5,282 nucleotides of DNA from JAHFLQ01 sp964432465 (GTDB lineage Bacteria; Patescibacteriota; Minisyncoccia; UBA6257; WO2-44-18), in contig CAYSNI010000041.1 of assembly GCA_964432465.1 (NCBI GenBank), forward strand, positions 1 to 5,282, written 5' to 3'. A program made the position numbers and the translations under genes. Shown piece after piece: positions 5,228-5,282 of this stretch; the first letter of the stretch is position 1; each line of letters begins with the position of its first letter. Below the pieces are notes generated by a model. It was given only the letters and a program-made list of their open reading frames with translations. It did no database searches and was not told where the DNA came from.

Positions 5228-5250
5228 TGGGCATGGGAATCGAAAAGCAT
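5122..5250 (-). pseudogene. 42-codon open frame with a second tatD-like start
   Basis: From the ATG at 5250 the minus strand reads MLFDSHAHP, then goes through the 111-bp element (LRRSYGAGLGA in the part related to the leuS-side repeat) to a TAA at 5124-5122. FDSHAH corresponds to FDTHTH of the real gene, with both metal-binding histidines kept. Removing the element and one TGGG copy restores FDSHAHI, which extends the family match by one residue. A GAGG (5264-5261) lies 10 nt upstream. It is most simply a remnant of a tatD start. The stretch is short, so chance similarity is not excluded. Confidence 0.55.
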
Positions 5251-5257
5251 ATTAAAC

Positions 5258-5275
5258 TATCCTCAGCTTAGGATA
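5258..5275. repeat. 18-bp near-palindrome upstream of the tatD-like start
   Basis: TATCCT and AGGATA form 6-bp inverted arms around a central AGCT, with a single mismatched pair. It overlaps the GAGG before the ATG at 5250. It could be an operator or be incidental. The rest of 5228-5282 holds no complete gene. Confidence 0.4.
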
Positions 5276-5282
5276 CTGCTTC

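Overview
The window carries three complete genes, all on the minus strand. In transcription order they are a TatD-family metal-dependent hydrolase (5101-4283), a class I acyl-CoA synthetase of the FadD/LcfA type (4166-2556) and leucyl-tRNA synthetase, leuS (2433-73). No plus-strand gene, rRNA, tRNA or CRISPR array is supported.

The organism looks like a candidate phyla radiation bacterium (Patescibacteria, Parcubacteria-like). This is inferred from a short leuS, from repeat DNA that reads as LRQGFGGQA-type peptide (a sequence I associate with CPR genomes), and from heptanucleotide tandem repeats inside an essential gene. UGA appears to be a normal stop: the synthetase ends in TGA inside a terminator hairpin, which argues against genetic code 25 (SR1/Gracilibacteria).

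Layout by region. 1-72 holds a probable leuS terminator and nothing else assignable. 73-2433 is leuS, with four period-7 tandem repeats inside its coding sequence. 2434-2555 holds a 34-bp dispersed palindromic repeat, a second leuS-like gene start upstream of it, and the synthetase terminator. 2556-4166 is the synthetase. 4167-4282 holds its promoter, a leader hairpin and a strong ribosome binding site. 4283-5101 is the TatD-family gene, with a perfect 20-bp palindrome near its 3' end. 5102-5282 holds a 111-bp element with 13-bp terminal inverted repeats, inserted in a second tatD-like gene start.

The genes do not form an evident pathway. The synthetase has its own promoter and terminator and behaves as a separate transcription unit; leuS and tatD are housekeeping functions.

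The most unusual signal is a shared architecture at two unrelated genes. Upstream of both leuS and tatD lies a short open frame that begins with a diverged copy of the same protein's N-terminus (MKYDFKKIEKKW before MKYNFKQIERKW; FDSHAH before FDTHTH). It then runs into a related palindromic repeat, read in the same frame in both cases, and stops near the real start. This could mark gene replacement, repeat insertion after start duplication, or a translated leader; the sequence alone does not decide.
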